Shown: positions 60,357 to 64,000 of the stretch, in pieces
Numbering within the stretch: the stretch's first letter is position 1
How the letters are laid out: each line of letters begins with the position of its first letter
NCBI RefSeq assembly: GCF_011634835.1
Contig: NZ_SIRP01000001.1
Location: 1,984,034 to 2,048,033 of the forward strand
Length of the DNA: 64,000 nt
Direction of reading: 5' to 3'
DNA from: Isoptericola sp. BMS4
Lineage (GTDB): Bacteria > Actinomycetota > Actinomycetes > Actinomycetales > Cellulomonadaceae
Made by a program: the position numbers and the translations under genes
The notes under the pieces: generated by a model
What the model saw: only the letters and a program-made list of their open reading frames with translations
The model's database searches: none
Told to the model about the DNA's origin: nothing

Positions 60357-61595
60357 TCAGCCGGCGGCCGGCCCCGGGGGGAACTCGGGCCGCTCGAAGG
60401 CGTCGCGGATGCGCAGGCGGACGGTGGACTCCATGGCCTGGAGCTTGGCGGACGCACCGCGCTGCGTGACGTCGGAGATGTCCGTGACCACGTAGCCGAG
60501 GTCGCCGTGCGTCGCGAGCATCTGCGCCTCGATGTTGGCCCCGTGGTCGGCGAACACCTGGTTCACCTTGGCCAGCACGCCCGGCACGTTGCGGTGCAGG
60601 AGCATGATGCGCCCCACCCCGGTGTGCTCGAGCTGCAGCTTGGGCACGTTGACCGCGAGGGTCGTCGACCCGGTCTGCATGTAGTCCCGCAGCTTCTTGG
60701 ACACGAACTCGCCGATCGCCTCCTGCGCCTCCTCGGTGGAGCCGCCGACGTGCGGCGTGAGGATGACGTTCGGCAGGCCCCGCAGGTCGGAGACGAACTC
60801 CTCGCCGCGCTTCTTGGGCTCGGTCGGGAACACGTCGACCGCCGCGCCGGACAGGTGCCCCGACAGGATGTTCTCGCGCAGGGACGCGACGTCGACGACG
60901 AAGCCCCGCGACAGGTTGAGGAAGATCGCGCCGGGCTTCATCCGCGCGAACATGTCGGCGCCGAAGAGGCCGGCGTTCCCCTTGCGCCCGTCCACGTGGA
61001 TCGTCACGGCGTCGGCGACCTCGAGCAGCTCGTCGATCGTCTCGACCCGGTGGGCGTTGCCGAGCGCGAGCTTCTCCGCGGTGTCGTAGAAGACCACGCG
61101 CATGCCGAGGTTCTCCGCGAGCACGGACAGCTGCGAGCCGATGTTGCCGTACCCGATGATGCCGAGGGTCCGGCCGCGCACCTCGTGCGAGCCGTCGGCC
61201 GTCTTGTCCCAGGTGCCGGAGTGCAGCGCCTTGTCCCGCACGGTCAGGCGACGGGTCAGCGCGATGATCTCGGCGAGCGCGAGCTCCACCACCGACCGCG
61301 TGTTGGAGTACGGGGCGTTGAACACGGCGACGCCGTGCGCGGCGGCCGCGGCCAGGTCGATCTGGTTGGTCCCGATGCTGAAGGTCCCGACCGCGAGCAG
61401 GCCGGGCAGGCTCTCGATCACCTTCCGGGTGACCGTGGTCTTGGACCGGATGCCGAGGATCTGGAAGTCGGCCAGGGCCTCGATCAGCTCGGCCTCGTCC
61501 AGCGCGCCGGAGCGCACGTGGACCTCGATGCCCGCGGCACGGAGGTTCTGGACGGCGGCGGGGTGGATGTTCTCAAGTAGCAGGGCGCGCAGCAC
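60357..61595 (-). CDS. serA: D-3-phosphoglycerate dehydrogenase
   Basis: First enzyme of serine synthesis; 412 aa, the shorter E. coli-like form with one C-terminal ACT domain, not the long mycobacterial form. Substrate and cofactor motifs: GIRSKTTVTRKVIESLPGL, IIGYGNIGSQLSVLAENLG and LNLSRGFVVDV. The catalytic His is in TPHVGGSTEEAQEAIGEFV. The ACT domain (NVPGVLAKVNQVFADHGANI) should bind serine for feedback inhibition. GTG 61595 has CACCAT 6 nt upstream. It lies 42 nt downstream of helD on the same strand. Confidence 0.94.
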   Translation of the reverse strand: MLRALLLENIHPAAVQNLRAAGIEVHVRSGALDEAELIEALADFQILGIRSKTTVTRKVIESLPGLLAVGTFSIGTNQIDLAAAAAHGVAVFNAPYSNTRSVVELALAEIIALTRRLTVRDKALHSGTWDKTADGSHEVRGRTLGIIGYGNIGSQLSVLAENLGMRVVFYDTAEKLALGNAHRVETIDELLEVADAVTIHVDGRKGNAGLFGADMFARMKPGAIFLNLSRGFVVDVASLRENILSGHLSGAAVDVFPTEPKKRGEEFVSDLRGLPNVILTPHVGGSTEEAQEAIGEFVSKKLRDYMQTGSTTLAVNVPKLQLEHTGVGRIMLLHRNVPGVLAKVNQVFADHGANIEAQMLATHGDLGYVVTDISDVTQRGASAKLQAMESTVRLRIRDAFERPEFPPGPAAG

Positions 61596-61601
61596 GCGCC
61601 C

Positions 61602-61607
61602 ATGGTG
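61602..61607 (-). promoter_or_regulatory. Possible leaderless -10, serA
   Basis: CACCAT, 6 nt (GGGCGC), GTG 61595. A weaker match than the others. Confidence 0.3.
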
Positions 61608-61637
61608 CGCTGCCGGACGGTGGAAGACAAGCGCGTC

Positions 61638-63953
61638 TCATGCTCCGGCCGGTGCCTCGATCCCGTCCGGCAGCGGCCGGGAGTGCACGGCGACGAGCCG
61701 CTGCATCGGGCGGGTCATCGCCACGTAGAGGTCCGAGACGCCGCCGTCGCCCTCCGCGACCAGCGCCGGCTCCACGAGCACGACGGCGTCGTACTCGAGA
61801 CCCTTGGCGGCGTGGGGGTCGAGCACCGTGAGCTGGGCGTCCTCGGGCTGCTGGGCGAGGAGGCGGGCGGCCTCGGCACCGCCCAGCGCGGCGGGCAGCG
61901 CGTCGGCGACCCGCTCGCGCAGGAGGCCGACCAGCCCGGCCGGGGCGATCACCGCCACCCGCCCGGAGCCGTCCCGCTCCACGAACGTCGCGGCCAGCCC
62001 CAGGGCGCGGTCCACGGCCGCGCCCACGACCTCGTCCTCACCCTCGTCCTCGCCCAGCCCGACCGGGACGAGCTCGAGCGCGCCGTCGACCTCGCGGGCC
62101 GCGGTGAGCTCGGAGACGGGCAGGCCCGCGGCGGCCGCCATGCGCTGGGCCGCGTCCGCCACGGCGGCGGGGGTGCGATAGCTCACGGTGAGCTCGGCGA
62201 GGCGCCACGAGTCCCGCAGCACCTCGCCGAGCGCGGCCGCCCAGGACCGCGCGCCGGCGGCGGACGACGTCTGGGCGACGTCGCCGACGATCGTCATCGA
62301 CCGGGTCGGGACGCGGCGCGCGAGCATCCGCCACGCCATCGGGGAGAGCTCCTGCGCCTCGTCCACCACGACGTGGCCGTACGTCCACGTCCGGTCCGAC
62401 GCGGCGCGCTCGGCGGTGGTCAGACGCGGGCCGGTCTGCTCGAACCGCGACGCCAATGTCTCCGCGTCGACCAGGCCGCCGCCGGCGCCGCTGGACTCGA
62501 GCACCGAGCGGGCGTACTCGACCTGGGCGGCGCGCTCGGCCTCGGCGGCCCGGTCCTGCGCGCGGGCCAGCGAGTCGTCCTCGCCCAGGAGCTCCGCGGC
62601 CTCGTCCAGCAGCGGCACGTCGGACTCGGTCCAGGCGGCGTCGGGGTCGCGGCGCAGGGCGGCGCGCTCGTCGTCGGTGAGCTCGGGTGCGGCCTCGGCG
62701 AGCCGGTGCGGCTTGGCGAACAGGTCGGCGACGAGCCGCTCGGGGGTGAGGGGGAACCACGCGAGGTTGAGGGCGACCCGCACGTCCCGGTGCGCGCGCA
62801 GCTCCGCCGTGAACGCCGCCGCCTCCTCGGGCGACAGGTCGCCGTCGGCGTCGCGCCGCTGGTCGACCAGGCGCGAGAGCATCTCGCGCACGAAGGTCGT
62901 GCGCGCCTCGTTGTGCGGCTTGTGCGTCCGCCGGGCGCGGGCGATCGCGTCGCGGACGTCGCGCCTGCGGACGACGACGTCGTGGCCGTCGACCCGCACC
63001 GCGACGTCGGCCGCGGGGACCCGCTGGCGCGCGCGCACCGCGCGCCGGATGGCCGCCTGCCACGTCAGCCGCCCCTTGAGGCGGGCCACCAGCCCGTGGT
63101 CGGTCGCCGTGGCGCGCACCCCCGGGACGAGCTCGCCGACGGTGGTGGACACGACCCCGGTCTCGCCCAGGGAGGGCAGCACCTGGTCGATGTAGCGCAG
63201 GAAGGCGCGGCTCGGGCCCACGAGCAGCACGCCGCGGCGCTCCAGCAGCCGCCGGTGCGCGTAGAGCAGGTAGGCGGCGCGGTGCAGCGCGACGGCGGTC
63301 TTGCCGGTGCCCGGGCCGCCCTGCACGACCAGGGCGCCCGCGAGGTCGGCCCGGATGATGCGGTCCTGCTCGGCCTGGATCGTGGACACGATGTCCGTCA
63401 TGCGGCCGGTGCGCCGCGTCGCGAGGGACGCGAGGAGGGCTCCCTCGCCCGACAGCGACGACGCCGACAGCTGCCCGTCGCTGTCGGGCACGGCCCCGTC
63501 GGAGGCCAGGGCGTCGAGGTCGAGCACCTCGTCCTCGACGCCGGCGACGGTGCGGCCGGTGGTCACGAGGTGCCGTCGCCGGCGCACGTCGCCGGGGTGC
63601 AGCGCGGTCGCCCGGTAGAAGGCGGTGGCCGCGGGAGCGCGCCAGTCGGTGAGGAGGGAGCGGTGCGCCTCGTCGGCGAGGCCGACGCGGCCGACGTACC
63701 GCGTGGTGCCGCCGTCGAGGTCGAGCCGGCCGAAGACGAGGCGGTCCTCCACCGCGTCGAGCTGGGCGGCGCGGTCCTCGTACAGCGTCGCGAACGCGTC
63801 GCGCTCGCTGCGGTTCTGCGGTGAGCCGGTCGGGCCCGAGCGCCGCACGTCGGCGAGGCGCTCGCGCGCCAGGTCCCGCAGCTCGTCCAGCCTGCCGTAG
63901 AGGCGGTCGACCACCGCCTGCTCGCGCGCCAGCTCGTCCTGCCTGCCCGCCAC
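61638..63953 (-). CDS. helD: HelD-type RNA polymerase-associated helicase
   Basis: UvrD/Rep-like ATPase that removes RNA polymerase from DNA; 771 aa. An N-terminal coiled coil (REQAVVDRLYGRLDELRDLA) is the arm inserted into the polymerase channel. The motor has VVQGGPGTGKTAVALHRAAY (Walker A), VVVDEAQELSPMAWRMLARR (motif II), SMTIVGDVAQTSSAAGA and KGLEYDAVVLVEP near the end. The mid-part DE/R-rich insertion matches actinobacterial class II HelD, some of which protect against rifampicin. GTG 63953 follows AGGGAGGA. The promoter lies at the window edge; no rifampicin-associated element is visible in the 47 nt left. Confidence 0.9.
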   Translation of the reverse strand: MAGRQDELAREQAVVDRLYGRLDELRDLARERLADVRRSGPTGSPQNRSERDAFATLYEDRAAQLDAVEDRLVFGRLDLDGGTTRYVGRVGLADEAHRSLLTDWRAPAATAFYRATALHPGDVRRRRHLVTTGRTVAGVEDEVLDLDALASDGAVPDSDGQLSASSLSGEGALLASLATRRTGRMTDIVSTIQAEQDRIIRADLAGALVVQGGPGTGKTAVALHRAAYLLYAHRRLLERRGVLLVGPSRAFLRYIDQVLPSLGETGVVSTTVGELVPGVRATATDHGLVARLKGRLTWQAAIRRAVRARQRVPAADVAVRVDGHDVVVRRRDVRDAIARARRTHKPHNEARTTFVREMLSRLVDQRRDADGDLSPEEAAAFTAELRAHRDVRVALNLAWFPLTPERLVADLFAKPHRLAEAAPELTDDERAALRRDPDAAWTESDVPLLDEAAELLGEDDSLARAQDRAAEAERAAQVEYARSVLESSGAGGGLVDAETLASRFEQTGPRLTTAERAASDRTWTYGHVVVDEAQELSPMAWRMLARRVPTRSMTIVGDVAQTSSAAGARSWAAALGEVLRDSWRLAELTVSYRTPAAVADAAQRMAAAAGLPVSELTAAREVDGALELVPVGLGEDEGEDEVVGAAVDRALGLAATFVERDGSGRVAVIAPAGLVGLLRERVADALPAALGGAEAARLLAQQPEDAQLTVLDPHAAKGLEYDAVVLVEPALVAEGDGGVSDLYVAMTRPMQRLVAVHSRPLPDGIEAPAGA

Positions 63954-64000
63954 GCATCCTCCCTGCGTCCTGATGACGTCGCAGCGTCCCACCGCGCACG

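Noticed and set aside
1-64000. rRNA, tRNA, CRISPR array, insertion sequence or integron
   Set aside because: All gaps between genes are under 300 bases and were read through; none shows a cloverleaf with CCA-type end, spaced repeats, terminal inverted repeats or transposase coding.

Overview
The window is a very GC-rich chromosomal segment from an actinobacterium. Cellulomonas or a close relative in the Micrococcales fits best. The evidence is near-exclusive G or C at third codon positions, frequent GTG and TTG starts, a GH3 beta-glucosidase, actinobacterial families (DUF3046, DUF4328, DUF5302, ClgR, gluABCD) and a housekeeping gene order (ftsK-pgsA-cinA-clgR ... recA-recX ... miaB ... miaA-dapF ... 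hflX ... lexA-LysM-nrdR) shared with mycobacteria and other Actinobacteria. Genus is inference. I see no rRNA, tRNA, insertion sequence, prophage or CRISPR array.

Layout. 1-6360 is the translation cluster nusA(end)-ylxR-infB-rbfA-truB-ribF. 6594-11529 holds rpsO, pnp, an M16 peptidase and dapB. 11526-20227 is the most accessory part: two unknown proteins, an MFS exporter with a divergent TetR regulator, a GH3 beta-glucosidase, a GNAT, AzlCD and a succinate-semialdehyde dehydrogenase. 20312-31057 holds dapA-rnj, a DUF4328 protein, a TetR/membrane-protein pair around a large palindromic operator, ftsK, a CapA-like phosphatase, pgsA-cinA and clgR. 31154-42798 holds lhr-nei, DUF3046, a membrane phosphodiesterase coupled to a metallo-beta-lactamase fold protein, recA and recX. 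42893-46388 is gluABCD on the minus strand. 46546-57682 holds miaB, two YbjN-like proteins, miaA, dapF, a methyltransferase, hflX, dinG and ldh. 57764-63953 holds lexA, a divergent LysM division-inhibitor candidate, nrdR, DUF5302, serA and helD.

How the genes fit together. Four systems are readable: translation initiation and ribosome maturation (infB, rbfA, truB, rpsO) with RNA decay (pnp, rnj); lysine and diaminopimelate synthesis (dapB, dapA, dapF); the SOS response (recA, recX, lexA, the LysM gene) with other DNA repair helicases and glycosylases (lhr, nei, dinG); and tRNA A37 modification (miaA, miaB). SOS boxes are visible at recA and in the lexA-LysM gap.

Two patterns stand out. First, the infB leader carries three mini-ORFs chained by ATGA overlaps, followed by a hairpin that reaches into the infB Shine-Dalgarno. 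Second, about twenty genes have a YANNNT hexamer exactly 6-7 nt before the start codon and no Shine-Dalgarno, the geometry of leaderless transcripts. I used that geometry to choose several starts. No gap between genes exceeds 300 bases.
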